In this document: positions 1-9,245 of the stretch, piece after piece
Layout: each line of letters starts with the position of its first letter
How positions within the stretch are numbered: position 1 is the stretch's first letter
Source of the DNA: Stomatobaculum sp. F0698
GTDB taxonomy: Bacteria; Bacillota; Clostridia; Lachnospirales; Lachnospiraceae
Length of the DNA stretch: 64,000 nt
Assembly: GCF_030644385.1 (NCBI RefSeq)
Contig: NZ_CP130060.1
Coordinates: forward strand, 1 to 64,000
Direction of reading: 5' to 3'
The notes under the pieces: generated by a model
Database searches by the model: none
What the model was told of the DNA's origin: nothing
The model's input: only the letters and a program-made list of their open reading frames with translations
Position numbers and translations under genes: made by a program

Positions 1-63
1 AAAACGCGTGGCGTGGAGTAAAATAAACTTAAAGTGTGCGCAAACGGAGGAGGAGGGAAGAGC

Positions 64-378
64 GTGAGTCGCAGCAAGAAAAAAGCGGGGTCTGCGAAGA
101 AAAGAAAAGTAAGACCCATCCTGTTCGTCTATTTGTTCTCACTGCTTTTGGTCGGAATTTTGGTGGGGCAGCGCTGCCAACAGAATGCGCGGCGTGCCGA
201 GCAATTGGAAAAGCAGACGCGCGAACTGGAGGAGAAATACCGGTTTGAGCTCGCGCGGAACGACAAGCTCACCAAGTACAGTGCTTACGTCGAGACCAAA
301 GAATACATCGAGGAAAAGGCGAGAGAAAAGTGGGGACTCGTGAGTCCCGACATCATCCTCTTAAAACCGGAACAGTAA
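64..378 (+). CDS. divIC: Septum formation initiator family protein (DivIC/FtsB-like)
   Basis: A small bitopic cell-division protein. The basic N-terminus (about 20 residues rich in Lys/Arg) is followed by one membrane segment (LFVYLFSLLLVGILVG) and an extracytoplasmic coiled coil rich in Glu/Arg/Lys, ending in the short segment typical of the DivIC/FtsB family, which bridges FtsL and DivIB/FtsQ in the divisome. The frame is open from a GTG at 34, but the run GGAGGAGGAGGG at 46-57 sits ideally before the GTG at 64, so the shorter 104-residue product is preferred. The first 21 bases of the window read as the last codons and stop of a preceding gene, possibly yabQ-like. The tilS-hpt-ftsH string follows, as in many Clostridia. 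DivIC versus FtsB naming is by convention. Confidence 0.85.
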   Translation: MSRSKKKAGSAKKRKVRPILFVYLFSLLLVGILVGQRCQQNARRAEQLEKQTRELEEKYRFELARNDKLTKYSAYVETKEYIEEKAREKWGLVSPDIILLKPEQ

Positions 379-442
379 AACAAGCATTGAGGATCTGCGG
401 TTTGCGCCGAGGTCCTCACTGTACATTTGAGGAGAAAGAGGC

Positions 443-1819
443 GTGCGGGATAAGCTTTTGCGGGCGCTCGGAGAGAGCGGTACGGTGCGGCGGGGCGACG
501 CGCTCTTGCTTGCGGTGAGCGGCGGGGCGGATTCGACGGCGCTTCTGCTCGCGCTGCATGCGCTGCGGGAAGAACTGGCCCTAAGCCTGCGCGTGCTCCA
601 TGTCCACCACGGTCTGCGGGGCGAGGCGGCAGAGCGGGACGCGGACTTTGTGCGGGCGCTCGCCGCCCGATACGAACTGCCCTTTGAACTGGTGCGCGTC
701 GATGTACGGCGGGCGGCGCGGGAGGAGAGGCAATCACTCGAGGAGGCCGGGAGAGAGCTCCGCTACCGCGCTCTCTTTGCGGCGGCCGAGCGCTGGGAAA
801 AAGAGTGCGGCGGCAGGGTGAAGATTGCGACCGCGCACACCGAGGACGATGTGGCGGAGACCGTGCTCTTACAGCTTGCCCGTGGGAGCGGCCTAAAGGG
901 GGCCGCGGGCATCCCCGCAATCCGGGGAAGACTGGTGCGCCCGCTGCTCGAGGTTTCGCGCGCGGAAGTCGAGGCCTATCTCGGACGGCGGGGGCAAAAC
1001 TTCGTCGAAGACGAGAGCAATGCGACGGATTCCTTTGCGAGGAACCGTCTCCGGCGGGACATACTGCCGCGTTTTCGGACGGACATCAATTCGGAGGCCG
1101 TGCGGCACTTTGCCCGAGCCGGACGCTATTTTCGCGAGGCGGATGAGTACTTCGAGACGCTCGCCGGCGAAAAGGCGCAGGTCCTCGTGCAGAGAGAGGG
1201 GAGCAGCGTGCGGATTGCACGGCAAGCCCTGCTTTCGGAACCGGATATTGTCAGCAGCTATTTGCTCCGGCATTTATTGGATGCGGTCGGCTGTGCGCGG
1301 AAAGATATTTCCGCGCGGCATTTGGAAGCACTTCGGGCGCTCGCCGCGAAGGAACACGGAAAACGCATTGCGCTTCCGCAGGGCTTTCTCGCGGAGCGCT
1401 GCGGGGAGGCACTGGTACTGCGAAGGGCGGAGGAACACGGGAAATGCGAGTCGCAAGAAAAGCCCCTGCCCGGTCCGGAAGCCATTACAGCGCGCAGCTT
1501 TCCGCGCACCGCGGGGGCAGAGCCTCCGAAAGACCCGTATGTACAGTGGTTTGACAGCGACAAGCTGCCGAAACATTGGGAAATCAGAACGCGAAGAAGC
1601 GGCGATAAAATTGCGATGCAGGGCGGCGGGCACAAGAGTCTCCGCGCCCTCATGACAGAGGCAAAAATGCCGCTCGATTCGCGGGACCGCTTGCCGCTCT
1701 TGGTGAGCGAGACAGGAGAGCTGATTTGGGCCGTAGGGCTTCGGAGCAGCGCGGCCTATTGGGTGGATGAGACAACAACCGACATATTGGAATTGCGATA
1801 CGAGGGAGAAAAAGTATGA
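443..1819 (+). CDS. tilS: tRNA(Ile)-lysidine synthase TilS
   Basis: Converts the wobble cytidine of the CAU-anticodon tRNA-Ile to lysidine using ATP and lysine, so that the tRNA reads AUA. The N-type ATP pyrophosphatase P-loop SGGADS is at residues 26-31, followed by the family signature around VLHVHHGLRGEAAERDADF, and by TAHTEDDVAETVLL. The C-terminal substrate-binding domain contains the RSGDKIAMQGGGHKSLRALM stretch. At 458 residues it is full length. It starts with GTG behind GGAGAAAGAG and its stop overlaps the hpt start (ATGA), so the two are translationally coupled. Confidence 0.95.
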   Translation: MRDKLLRALGESGTVRRGDALLLAVSGGADSTALLLALHALREELALSLRVLHVHHGLRGEAAERDADFVRALAARYELPFELVRVDVRRAAREERQSLEEAGRELRYRALFAAAERWEKECGGRVKIATAHTEDDVAETVLLQLARGSGLKGAAGIPAIRGRLVRPLLEVSRAEVEAYLGRRGQNFVEDESNATDSFARNRLRRDILPRFRTDINSEAVRHFARAGRYFREADEYFETLAGEKAQVLVQREGSSVRIARQALLSEPDIVSSYLLRHLLDAVGCARKDISARHLEALRALAAKEHGKRIALPQGFLAERCGEALVLRRAEEHGKCESQEKPLPGPEAITARSFPRTAGAEPPKDPYVQWFDSDKLPKHWEIRTRRSGDKIAMQGGGHKSLRALMTEAKMPLDSRDRLPLLVSETGELIWAVGLRSSAAYWVDETTTDILELRYEGEKV

Positions 1820-2352
1820 GAGAGCATGTAAAGATTATGTTTCGAGAGGAAGAGGTCAACCAAAGAATTCAGGAGGTTGCCGATCAGATTAACCGCGATT
1901 ACGGCGACACGCCGCTGCATCTCATCTGCATTCTGAAGGGCGGCGCGATGTTCATGTGTGAGCTCGCAAAGCGCCTCACCATGCCTGTCTCCTTTGACTT
2001 CATGTCGGTCTCGAGCTACAGCGGCACCGAGTCGAGCGGTATTGTGCGCATTGTGAAAGATCTCGACGAGTCGCTCGAAAATAAGCATGTGCTGATTGTC
2101 GAGGACATCATCGATACGGGACGCACCCTGGCGTATCTCATCGAAGTGTTGGAGAAGAGAGGGCCGAAGGACATTCATCTCTGCACCCTCCTCGATAAGC
2201 CGGAGCGCCGCGTAAAAAAGCAGGTTACGGTGGACTATGTCTGTTTTACGATTCCGGACCGCTTTGTGGTGGGCTACGGTCTCGACTACGATCAGAAATA
2301 CCGGAATTACCCCTATATCGGCGTGGTCGAGTTTGAAGAGGAGCACCCTTGA
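1816..2352 (+). CDS. hpt: Hypoxanthine phosphoribosyltransferase
   Basis: Type I purine phosphoribosyltransferase of 178 residues that salvages hypoxanthine and guanine to IMP and GMP with PRPP. The PRPP-binding loop VLIVEDIIDTGRTL is plain, as are the ILKGGAMFM segment near the N-terminus and the C-terminal DRFVVGYGLDYDQKYRNYPY signature of bacterial HPRT. It overlaps tilS by four bases upstream and ftsH by four bases downstream (TTGA). The tilS-hpt-ftsH order is conserved across Firmicutes. Confidence 0.96.
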   Translation: MREHVKIMFREEEVNQRIQEVADQINRDYGDTPLHLICILKGGAMFMCELAKRLTMPVSFDFMSVSSYSGTESSGIVRIVKDLDESLENKHVLIVEDIIDTGRTLAYLIEVLEKRGPKDIHLCTLLDKPERRVKKQVTVDYVCFTIPDRFVVGYGLDYDQKYRNYPYIGVVEFEEEHP

Positions 2353-4184
2353 ACTTAAAGGGAGGACGCTTCCTTCGACTCTTCAGTTTCGTGCTGCTCG
2401 GTCTCTCCCTGCTTTGGCTGGCCGGAGGCTTAGGCAGCGATCTTTTGGAGGCAAGACTCAGCCACAGCGAGTTTGAGGCGGTATTGGCGGGCGGTGCGGT
2501 ACAGGAAATTTCCATACGGCAGAATCGCCTGACGCCGACCGGCGAGGCGAGGATTGTATACAAGGGAGAGGAGAAGCGCTTTTCGAGAGAGCGCTACTTT
2601 GTCTCGGATGTTAACCGCTTACAGTCGGAACTGGAAGAAAGAGGCATTGATTTTCGCCTGGAGAATCCGCCGGTCGGCGGGGACTTCCTGGGTTACGGGC
2701 TTTTGCTCCTTCTCACCGCCGGCGCGGTATTCTACACCTTCTATCGCCGCGGTCTTCCGGGCGGGGGCGGCGCCGTGCAAATCGGACGGGCAAGAGCAAG
2801 AAGAGAGAACCGGACGGGGGAGAACTTCGGGACCGTCGCCGGGCTCAGCGAGGAGAAGGAGGAACTGGCGCAGCTGGTCGACTTTCTCCGCGCGCCGGAG
2901 AAGTACACGGAACTTGGTGCAAGGATACCGAAGGGCGTATTGCTCGTGGGCCCGCCCGGTACCGGTAAGACCCTGCTCGGCAGAGCAATTGCCGGAGAGG
3001 CCGGCGTCCCATTCTTCTCGGTGGCGGGTTCCGATTTTGTGGAGCTCTTCGTGGGTGTCGGCGCTTCCAGAGTGCGTGAGCTCTTTGAAGAAGCCAAGAG
3101 CAGCGCGCCCTGTGTCGTGTTTATCGACGAGATTGATGCGGTCGCGAGACGGCGCGGCGCGGGGCTCGGCGGCGGAAACGATGAGCGGGAACAGACCCTG
3201 AACCAGCTCTTGGTCGAGATGGACGGTTTCACCCCGAATGAAGGAGTCATTGTTCTCGCGGCGACCAATCGGCCGGACGTTTTGGATCCGGCGATTTTGC
3301 GCCCGGGGCGCTTTGACCGGAAACTCACGATCAGTAGGCCGGACCTCTGTGGCAGAGAGGAAATTTTAAGGCTGCACGCAGCCAACAAGAAGTTCTCGGA
3401 GGAAGTGGATTTTTCGGAACTCGCGCGCATGACCGCAGGCTTTACCGGGGCGGATCTTGAGAATCTCCTGAACGAGGCGGCCATCTTCGTGGCGGCCGAG
3501 CGCAGGGCGTTTGTCACGGCGGCGGATTTGCGGCGTGCCTTCCTTCGCGTCACGGTCGGTACCGAGAAGCGAAGCCGTGTGATCTCGGAGGAGGAAAAAC
3601 GCATCACCGCCTATCATGAGGCGGGACATGCACTGCTCATGAAACTGATTCCGGGACAGGGACCGGTGCACACGGTCTCAATTATTCCGACCGGCATCGG
3701 CGCGGCGGGCTACACCCTGTCGCTTCCGAACGGGGAGCAACTGTTCGAGACCAGGTCTCATATGCTCGGACAGATCAAAGTGGCACTCGGCGGCCGTATC
3801 GCCGAGGAACTGGTTTTCGGCGAGCCGACCACGGGGGCGGCTCAGGATATCAAGGAGGCGACCGCGCTCGCAAGAGCGATGGTTGAAACCTACGGTATGA
3901 GCGCTGAAGTGGGAACGGTCCACTGCGGCGGCGCGGAGGACGAAGTATTTCTCGGCAGAGACTTCGTCCACACCAAACCCTACAGTGAGGCGACGGCAAG
4001 TCTCATTGACAGCGAAGTAAAACGCATCACAGACGAGTGTTACCGCGAGGCAAAAGACATCATGGTATTGCATCGGGACAACTTGGAAACATGCGCCGCG
4101 CTACTGCTCGAAAAAGAAAAAATTAACAGGGAGGAATTTGAAGCCCTGTTTGAAGGGAAGTCGGAAGAGAGCAATGGAGAGTAA
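2349..4184 (+). CDS. ftsH: ATP-dependent zinc metalloprotease FtsH
   Basis: Membrane-bound AAA+ protease that degrades misassembled membrane proteins and short-lived regulators. An N-terminal membrane segment, a short extracytoplasmic domain and a second membrane segment ([20 protein letters not shown]) precede the AAA+ module: Walker A GPPGTGKT at residues 201-208, Walker [11 protein letters not shown] and the second region of homology [18 protein letters not shown]. The M41 protease domain carries the zinc motif HEAGH at 423-427. At 611 residues the length is usual. The TTG start overlaps the hpt stop by four bases. The C-terminal tail is short and acidic. Confidence 0.95.
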   Translation: MNLKGGRFLRLFSFVLLGLSLLWLAGGLGSDLLEARLSHSEFEAVLAGGAVQEISIRQNRLTPTGEARIVYKGEEKRFSRERYFVSDVNRLQSELEERGIDFRLENPPVGGDFLGYGLLLLLTAGAVFYTFYRRGLPGGGGAVQIGRARARRENRTGENFGTVAGLSEEKEELAQLVDFLRAPEKYTELGARIPKGVLLVGPPGTGKTLLGRAIAGEAGVPFFSVAGSDFVELFVGVGASRVRELFEEAKSSAPCVVFIDEIDAVARRRGAGLGGGNDEREQTLNQLLVEMDGFTPNEGVIVLAATNRPDVLDPAILRPGRFDRKLTISRPDLCGREEILRLHAANKKFSEEVDFSELARMTAGFTGADLENLLNEAAIFVAAERRAFVTAADLRRAFLRVTVGTEKRSRVISEEEKRITAYHEAGHALLMKLIPGQGPVHTVSIIPTGIGAAGYTLSLPNGEQLFETRSHMLGQIKVALGGRIAEELVFGEPTTGAAQDIKEATALARAMVETYGMSAEVGTVHCGGAEDEVFLGRDFVHTKPYSEATASLIDSEVKRITDECYREAKDIMVLHRDNLETCAALLLEKEKINREEFEALFEGKSEESNGE

Positions 4185-6228
4185 CGCATTTTTCAGCGAC
4201 ACCAGTGAGCGTTTTGTCACGGAGTGGCAGACCGAAGGGCGAACGAAGATACGTGTGCGCTTTCGCGGCGCTTTAAACGACAAGCTTCGTGTGAGCTTGA
4301 TTCTGCAGGAGAAGAAAGAGAAAACAGAACTCCTGCCGGTCAGCGGCGGAAGACGCTTCCGCTACTATGCCTGTACCTTTTCGGCGGAGGAGGCAGTCTC
4401 CTGGCTGTTTTTGATTGAAGACCGGGAGAGCGGTGAGCGCCTCTTTTACGACAGGCGCGGCGCAAGCACGTTCGCGCGGCCCGAGCTCGCGTTTCAGCAT
4501 ATTCCGGGTTTTCGGACACCGGAGTGGGCCAAGGGCGCGATTATGTACCAGATTTTTGTGGATCGCTTCCGGAACGGCGGTGCGGAAAACGACGTGGATA
4601 CGGATGAGTACATCTACATCGGCCTGCCGGTGCAGCACATCGAAAATTGGGATGAGAAGCCCTCTCCCTTCGATGTCGGTTATTTTTACGGCGGCGACTT
4701 GAACGGGGTGCGGGAAAAGTTTGCCTATTTGAAAGATCTCGGCGTCGAGGTCATCTACTTTAATCCGCTCTTTGTCTCGCCCTCGAATCACAAGTACGAC
4801 ACCCAGGATTATGAGCACATCGACCCGCACCTCACCGTTATTGCGGAGGACGGCGGCGAGGTGCTCGCGTCGGATGCCACGGACAACCTGAATGCGACGC
4901 GCTATCAAAAGCGGAGCGCGGACCCGAAGAATCTCGCGGCTTCCGACCGCTTCTTTGCGGCCTTCACGGAGGAAGCGCATCGCTTTGGTTTCCGCATCCT
5001 CCTGGATGGCGTCTTTAACCACTGCGGCTCCTTTCACAAATGGCTGGACCGGGAGAAAATCTATGCGGAGCAGGGAAGTTATGCGCCGGGCGCTTATCTT
5101 GAGAGAGAGAGCCCCTATCACGACTACTTTGTGTTTATGGATGATCGAAAAGAGGCCTGGCCGGATAACCGCAGTTACGACGGCTGGTGGGACAATGATA
5201 CCCTCCCGAAGCTAAATTACGAGGCGAGCGAGGAACTCGCGGAGCGCATACTTCGCGTCGGCGAAAAGTGGCTGAGCCCGCCCTACCGTGCGGACGGCTG
5301 GCGCCTCGATGTCGCGGCCGATCTCGGACACACGCAGGACTATAACCACAGCTTCTGGAAGCGCTTCCGCGCGCGTATCAAGGCGGTGCGGCGGGATGCC
5401 CTCATTTTAGCGGAGCACTACGGCAATCCCTCCTCCTGGTTAAACGGCAGGGAGTGGGATTCGGTGATGAACTACGACGGCTTTATGGAGCCGGTCAGCT
5501 GGTTCCTAACCGGCATGGAGAAGCATTCGGACGGCAAGGACCCAAGCCTTCGCGGCGACGGCGCGCGTTTCTGGGACATGATGAGTCTCGCAATCGCAAA
5601 ACTCCCGGAGCCCTCTCTCCACACGGCCATGAACCAGCTCTCGAACCACGACCACTCGCGCTTTCTGACGCGCACCAACGGCGTGGTCGGAAGACTGGCG
5701 GAGCTCGGCTCCGCGGCGGCGGAGAACGGCGTGCAGCTCTCGGTCATGCGGCAGGCCGCCCTCATGCTCTTTACCTGGCCGGGCGCGCCCACCATGTACT
5801 ACGGGGATGAGGTCGGCGTCTGCGGCTTCACCGATCCCGACAGCCGCAGAAGCTACCCCTGGGGACACGAAAACCTGGAGCTCCTCGAATACCACCGCTA
5901 CCTCAGCAAGCTGCACCGCAATTCGCAGGCACTTCGGCGGGGCTCGCTCGTGCCGCTCTTAATGGAGCGGGATTTGGTCTGTTACGGCAGGGTCTACGGG
6001 CGGGAACAGGTTCTGATCTTTGTCTATACCGGACAGGAGGACAAACTGCTGCGTCTTCCCTACTGGAAACTCGGCGATAAACTTCCGCAGTCCGTGAAGC
6101 GTGTCATGCTGACCTACGAGGCCGGATACAACGTGGGGGAGGTCAAGTATGCGCCGGAGGACGGCATGATTCTGGTCTATGTCACGAAGAATTCCGCCGG
6201 TATCTACCTCGGAAGCGTGAAGGAATAA
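4174..6228 (+). CDS. GH13 alpha-glycosidase (neopullulanase/cyclomaltodextrinase-like)
   Basis: Cytoplasmic alpha-amylase-family enzyme, with no signal peptide, probably acting on maltodextrins or short alpha-glucans. An N-terminal beta-rich domain of about 120 residues, like that of neopullulanases, precedes the TIM barrel with all GH13 blocks: DGVFNHCG, the nucleophile Asp in DGWRLDVAA (D379), acid/base Glu in LAEHYG (E414) and the third Asp in QLSNHDHSR (D493). The ATG at 4174 is preferred over the upstream TTG at 4138 because of GGAAGAGA just before it; it overlaps ftsH by 11 bases. Length is 684 residues. The exact substrate cannot be fixed from sequence. No transporter or regulator for maltodextrin lies beside it. 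Confidence 0.88.
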   Translation: MESNAFFSDTSERFVTEWQTEGRTKIRVRFRGALNDKLRVSLILQEKKEKTELLPVSGGRRFRYYACTFSAEEAVSWLFLIEDRESGERLFYDRRGASTFARPELAFQHIPGFRTPEWAKGAIMYQIFVDRFRNGGAENDVDTDEYIYIGLPVQHIENWDEKPSPFDVGYFYGGDLNGVREKFAYLKDLGVEVIYFNPLFVSPSNHKYDTQDYEHIDPHLTVIAEDGGEVLASDATDNLNATRYQKRSADPKNLAASDRFFAAFTEEAHRFGFRILLDGVFNHCGSFHKWLDREKIYAEQGSYAPGAYLERESPYHDYFVFMDDRKEAWPDNRSYDGWWDNDTLPKLNYEASEELAERILRVGEKWLSPPYRADGWRLDVAADLGHTQDYNHSFWKRFRARIKAVRRDALILAEHYGNPSSWLNGREWDSVMNYDGFMEPVSWFLTGMEKHSDGKDPSLRGDGARFWDMMSLAIAKLPEPSLHTAMNQLSNHDHSRFLTRTNGVVGRLAELGSAAAENGVQLSVMRQAALMLFTWPGAPTMYYGDEVGVCGFTDPDSRRSYPWGHENLELLEYHRYLSKLHRNSQALRRGSLVPLLMERDLVCYGRVYGREQVLIFVYTGQEDKLLRLPYWKLGDKLPQSVKRVMLTYEAGYNVGEVKYAPEDGMILVYVTKNSAGIYLGSVKE

Positions 6229-6236
6229 AAAAAGAC

Positions 6237-6265
6237 TTTACGGGAGAGAAGCCCTGTGCTATACT
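6237..6265 (+). promoter_or_regulatory. Sigma-A-type promoter of tRNA-Gly
   Basis: TTTACG at 6237-6242 and TATACT at 6260-6265 are separated by exactly 17 bases. Start of transcription would fall at about 6271-6273, some 18-20 bases before the mature tRNA. Confidence 0.75.
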
Positions 6266-6270
6266 CTAAC

Positions 6271-6287
6271 TGTCCGAAATTCGGACA
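6271..6287. repeat. Perfect 8-1-8 palindrome at the tRNA-Gly transcription start
   Basis: TGTCCGAAATTCGGACA is a perfect inverted repeat with one central base. It begins where transcription from the promoter at 6237-6265 should start. It could be an operator or a hairpin in the 5' leader of the tRNA precursor. Confidence 0.6.
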
Positions 6288-6290
6288 GAT

Positions 6291-6363
6291 GCGATAGTGG
6301 CGTAGTTGGTAACGCGCGACCTTGCCAAGGTCGAGACCGCGGGTTCGAGTCCCGTCTATCGCT
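6291..6363 (+). tRNA. tRNA-Gly (GCC)
   Basis: The cloverleaf is complete: acceptor GCGATAG pairs with CTATCGC, the D stem is GCGT/ACGC, the anticodon stem CGACC/GGTCG encloses the loop TTGCCAA (anticodon GCC), and the T arm contains GGGTTCGAGTCCC. The discriminator is T and CCA is not encoded. It is a single tRNA with its own promoter and terminator. Confidence 0.95.
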
Positions 6364-6372
6364 CTCGCTTCT

Positions 6373-6421
6373 CCCCGCAACCTGCCGTCGCTCCCTTGAC
6401 GACGGGTTGCGGGGATTTTTT
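6373..6421 (+). terminator. Strong intrinsic terminator after tRNA-Gly
   Basis: CCCCGCAACC pairs with GGTTGCGGGG, with an inner CCGTCG/CGACGG stem, and is followed by ATTTTTT. It ends about 30 bases before the next gene. Confidence 0.88.
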
Positions 6422-6451
6422 GTAGAAGCGGTACCGGCGGAGGAGGGAAAC

Positions 6452-6703
6452 TTGGGAAAAGAAGAACCGAAATTACCGGAGTGGCCGAAACTGCCGGGTG
6501 AGGAAGAGACGGAGAAGCGGAGTGCGGCGCGGGATCGCAGATTTCGACAGCAGCTTCCGCCGCTGTTCGGTCTCGCGGTGCTCTGTGTCAGTGCCCGGAT
6601 TGCGAACGATATCCAAGCGTTCTGGCCGCGGGCTGTCATAGCGGCGCTGGATTTGGCACTGATTTATTGGCTGGTGACAAGGCGAAAGGAGAAACCATCA
6701 TGA
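6452..6703 (+). CDS. Small two-span membrane protein, unknown function
   Basis: An 83-residue protein with a charged N-terminal half rich in Glu, Lys and Pro, then two hydrophobic segments (LPPLFGLAVLCVSARIAN and AVIAALDLALIYWLV) and a basic tail. I do not recognise the family. The TTG at 6452 is chosen because GGAGGAGGG lies at 6438-6446; an upstream TTG at 6407 falls inside the tRNA terminator and is unlikely. Its stop overlaps the start of the next gene by four bases (ATGA), so it probably is co-translated with the L,D-transpeptidase, which hints at an envelope role. Confidence 0.65.
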   Translation: MGKEEPKLPEWPKLPGEEETEKRSAARDRRFRQQLPPLFGLAVLCVSARIANDIQAFWPRAVIAALDLALIYWLVTRRKEKPS

Positions 6704-7923
6704 GAGTAAAGCAAATGCAGGCTATGGTTGCGGCAACGTTGCTCTTTGGCGGCGTCCTGCTGGGAACACATACGACATATGCGGCCTTGGGCAAGGTTGT
6801 GGATATTGCGGAGGTCAAAGAGAGCGAGGCGGATCGCACGAGCTATCGCGGCAGAGTCGAAAAGCCGATTGATGAGGTTTATGCGCCGCGCGAGGCAAAA
6901 ACCGATAAGAATGAGATAAAGGCGGAGGCAAAGCCGCAGGAGAGCACGGCGACAAGCGGGCAGGGAAGCGCGGCAAAGTCTGCTTCGGAGAGCACGGTGG
7001 CCGCGTTTAAGCCGGAGAACACCGACAGCGGTAAGACCGGACAGGCGACCCTCGCGCCCTCCAAGCCGAAGGAGAGTGCAGCGGCTTCGACGAGTGCGGC
7101 AAGTACCGCGACCGCGGCGACCGAAACCGTCGCGGCAAACGGAGAGAAGCGCATCGACACTTCGCTCCTCAGCTATGACGTATCGCGCTTTACGCTGCCC
7201 GAGGACGCAAAATCCCTCATTGTCGTGGAGGGCTTTGCCGTTAAGGGCGGCAAGGATACTTACCGTGAGACCAAGGTGAGCGACGAGTCGCGCTGGAACA
7301 AGGCGCGCGTCACGGTCTTCGTGAAGAACGATGCGGGACAGTGGCAGGCGAAAATTCAGTCCGCGGGCGTCTACGGCTACGGCGGCATGTCCGCAAAGCG
7401 GAAAACCGGTGATGGCACGACCCCGATCGGACTCTGGAAGACCGATACGCCCTTCGGGCGGAACGCATCGGAGGAGGGCTTCCCGAGCGATTACACGCAC
7501 ATTCAGGCGGATGCGAAGCGCCAGTACTGGTCGGATCAAACCAACCGCCTGGAGAGTTCGGAGAAGCTCGCATCTCAGAAGGGTGAAAAGCTCTGGGAGG
7601 ACTGGGCAAAGAACATCTACGCCTATGCGCTGAACACAGGGTTTAACAAAGAAAACCGCCAGCCGGGCACCGGCTCGGCGCTCTTCTTGCACTGTACGAG
7701 CAACGGCAAGCCGAGTACCGCGGGTTGCGTGGCCATACAGCCGGAGGCGATGAAAGCGGTGCTCCGCCAGTACGCAAAGGGCGGCATGTATATCGCACAG
7801 GCACCGGAGGGGCAGTTCGAGCAGGTCTACGGCGCGTTCAGCGAGAGCGGCGCTTCGGCAAAGGGCGAGTTCACGGCTTCTACCAAGGAACTTCCGGCGA
7901 CCGAAACCGTCGTGTTGCAGTGA
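6700..7923 (+). CDS. Exported L,D-transpeptidase (YkuD-type catalytic domain)
   Basis: Likely peptidoglycan L,D-transpeptidase making 3-3 cross-links or anchoring proteins. A signal peptide (ATLLFGGVLLGTHTTYA) is followed by about 110 residues of low-complexity Ala/Ser/Thr/Lys linker and a C-terminal catalytic domain. The conserved His and the catalytic Cys are visible in LFLHCTSNGKPSTAGCVAI, a variant of the family motif H-x(n)-S/T-x-G-C. The ATG at 6700 is preferred over a TTG at 6667 because it follows AAAGGAGAAA and opens the signal peptide. Length is 407 residues. The wall amidase downstream has its own promoter region. Confidence 0.85.
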   Translation: MRVKQMQAMVAATLLFGGVLLGTHTTYAALGKVVDIAEVKESEADRTSYRGRVEKPIDEVYAPREAKTDKNEIKAEAKPQESTATSGQGSAAKSASESTVAAFKPENTDSGKTGQATLAPSKPKESAAASTSAASTATAATETVAANGEKRIDTSLLSYDVSRFTLPEDAKSLIVVEGFAVKGGKDTYRETKVSDESRWNKARVTVFVKNDAGQWQAKIQSAGVYGYGGMSAKRKTGDGTTPIGLWKTDTPFGRNASEEGFPSDYTHIQADAKRQYWSDQTNRLESSEKLASQKGEKLWEDWAKNIYAYALNTGFNKENRQPGTGSALFLHCTSNGKPSTAGCVAIQPEAMKAVLRQYAKGGMYIAQAPEGQFEQVYGAFSESGASAKGEFTASTKELPATETVVLQ

Positions 7924-7943
7924 ATTTTGTTCGACAAAATAAG

Positions 7944-7970
7944 AGAGACGGCGAAAGCCGTCTCTTTTTC
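7944..7970 (+). terminator. Intrinsic terminator after the L,D-transpeptidase gene
   Basis: AGAGACGGC, loop GAAA, GCCGTCTCT, then a T run. Confidence 0.9.
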
Positions 7971-7979
7971 TTAAGAGTA

Positions 7980-7995
7980 TTGTCGCTTGCGACAA
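7980..7995. repeat. Perfect palindrome upstream of the amidase gene
   Basis: TTGTCGCTTGCGACAA is a perfect 7-2-7 inverted repeat in the 100-base spacer between the terminator at 7970 and the start at 8075. It may be an operator; no clear -10 element was found near it. Confidence 0.4.
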
Positions 7996-8074
7996 GCGCA
8001 ACGGGACCTTAAGATAGATGCAAAGCATAGAAACGCAAAGCGCCGGGGAGAAGCGCAAGCGAGAGGAGAAAAAA

Positions 8075-9163
8075 ATGAAAAAGGGATATCTGACGGCGGC
8101 GGCCGCGGCGGCGCTCAGCGCAGCCATGGCCTTCGGCGCATGGGCAGCTTCGTTTCAGTCAGTCAATCAAGTCATGTATGTCAATGCGAGCAGTTTAAAT
8201 GTGAGAACCGAACCCTCGACGACAGCGGGCAAGGCGCAGAGCCTTTCTCGCGGCACGGCGGTACAGGTGAACGGGCTCTCCGGAGACTGGGCGCGCATTT
8301 CGCTCGGCGGCAAGAACTATTATGTCTCGAGCCGCTACTTGAGCAGCGGCAACAGCGCTGCGGCCGGCACGACAACGGCGGCAAGTACGCCGGTCTCCGT
8401 TCCGGAGGGCGTCACGGTCAGCGATATCACGGTCAGCGATAACCTGCGCTTTGCCTCGTCTTCGAAAATCAAGACGGGAACGGCAAAGCTCTACAAGAAC
8501 ACCAAGGGCAAGTACGGGGATAAGGTAATCTGCGTCAATGCGGGTCACGGCACCAAGGGGGGCGAGCGCGTCAAGACCCTCTCGCACCCGGACGGCAGCC
8601 CGAAGGTAACGGGCGGCACAAACCAGCGCGGTGCGGTGGAGTCCATGGCGGTGTCCTCGGGTATGACCTTCCAAGACGGAACGGCGGAGAGTACGGTGAC
8701 CTTACAGGAGGCACAGATTCTGCGCGACGTGCTTTTGCAGCGCGGCTTCAGCGTACTCATGATACGCGAGAGCAGCGATGTACAGCTCGACAACATTGCG
8801 CGCACGGTGCTCGCAAACAACTATGCGGCCTGCCACATTGCCGTTCACTGGGACAGCACGACTTCGGACAAGGGCGCATATTTCATGAGTGTTCCGGACG
8901 GCCTCAAAAAGATGGACCCGGTCTCCTCGACCTGGCAGAAGAGCGAGGCTTTCGGCGAGGCGCTGATCGGCGGCCTGAGAGGCAGAGGCGTGAAGATTTT
9001 CGGCAGCGGTTCCATGGATGTGGATCTCACGCAGACTTCGTATTCCACGGTCCCGAGCATTGATATTGAGCTCGGCGACAAGGTATCGGATCACAGTGAG
9101 GCGACCCTCCGAAAGCTCGCAGAGGGCTTGGCGGACGGCGTCACGCAGTATTTTACAAAATAA
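8075..9163 (+). CDS. Exported N-acetylmuramoyl-L-alanine amidase with SH3 domain
   Basis: Secreted zinc amidase that cuts the bond between MurNAc and the stem peptide. A signal peptide (AAAAAALSAAMAFGAWA) is followed by a bacterial SH3b domain (about residues 30-95, with the typical LNVRTEPSTTAGKAQSL) and an Amidase_3 domain. Likely zinc and catalytic residues are the His of NAGHG, a Glu in the insert after the AEST stretch, the His of ACHIAVHWD and the Glu of IDIELGDKVSD. The ATG at 8075 follows GAGAGGAGAA; upstream in-frame codons lack a ribosome binding site. Length is 362 residues. Confidence 0.9.
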   Translation: MKKGYLTAAAAAALSAAMAFGAWAASFQSVNQVMYVNASSLNVRTEPSTTAGKAQSLSRGTAVQVNGLSGDWARISLGGKNYYVSSRYLSSGNSAAAGTTTAASTPVSVPEGVTVSDITVSDNLRFASSSKIKTGTAKLYKNTKGKYGDKVICVNAGHGTKGGERVKTLSHPDGSPKVTGGTNQRGAVESMAVSSGMTFQDGTAESTVTLQEAQILRDVLLQRGFSVLMIRESSDVQLDNIARTVLANNYAACHIAVHWDSTTSDKGAYFMSVPDGLKKMDPVSSTWQKSEAFGEALIGGLRGRGVKIFGSGSMDVDLTQTSYSTVPSIDIELGDKVSDHSEATLRKLAEGLADGVTQYFTK

Positions 9164-9178
9164 GGGACATCCGACAGA

Positions 9179-9213
9179 GGGAAGTCTCCCGCAAAACAGG
9201 AGACTTCCCTTTT
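9179..9213 (+). terminator. Intrinsic terminator after the amidase gene
   Basis: GGGAAGTCTCC pairs with GGAGACTTCCC, then TTTTG. Confidence 0.88.
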
Positions 9214-9245
9214 GTTGTGCGGCAGACAGCAGAAAGGAGAGAACA

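Noticed and set aside
1..21. Six codons and a stop at the left edge, possibly the end of a yabQ-like gene
   Set aside because: Too short to identify; only mentioned as context of divIC.
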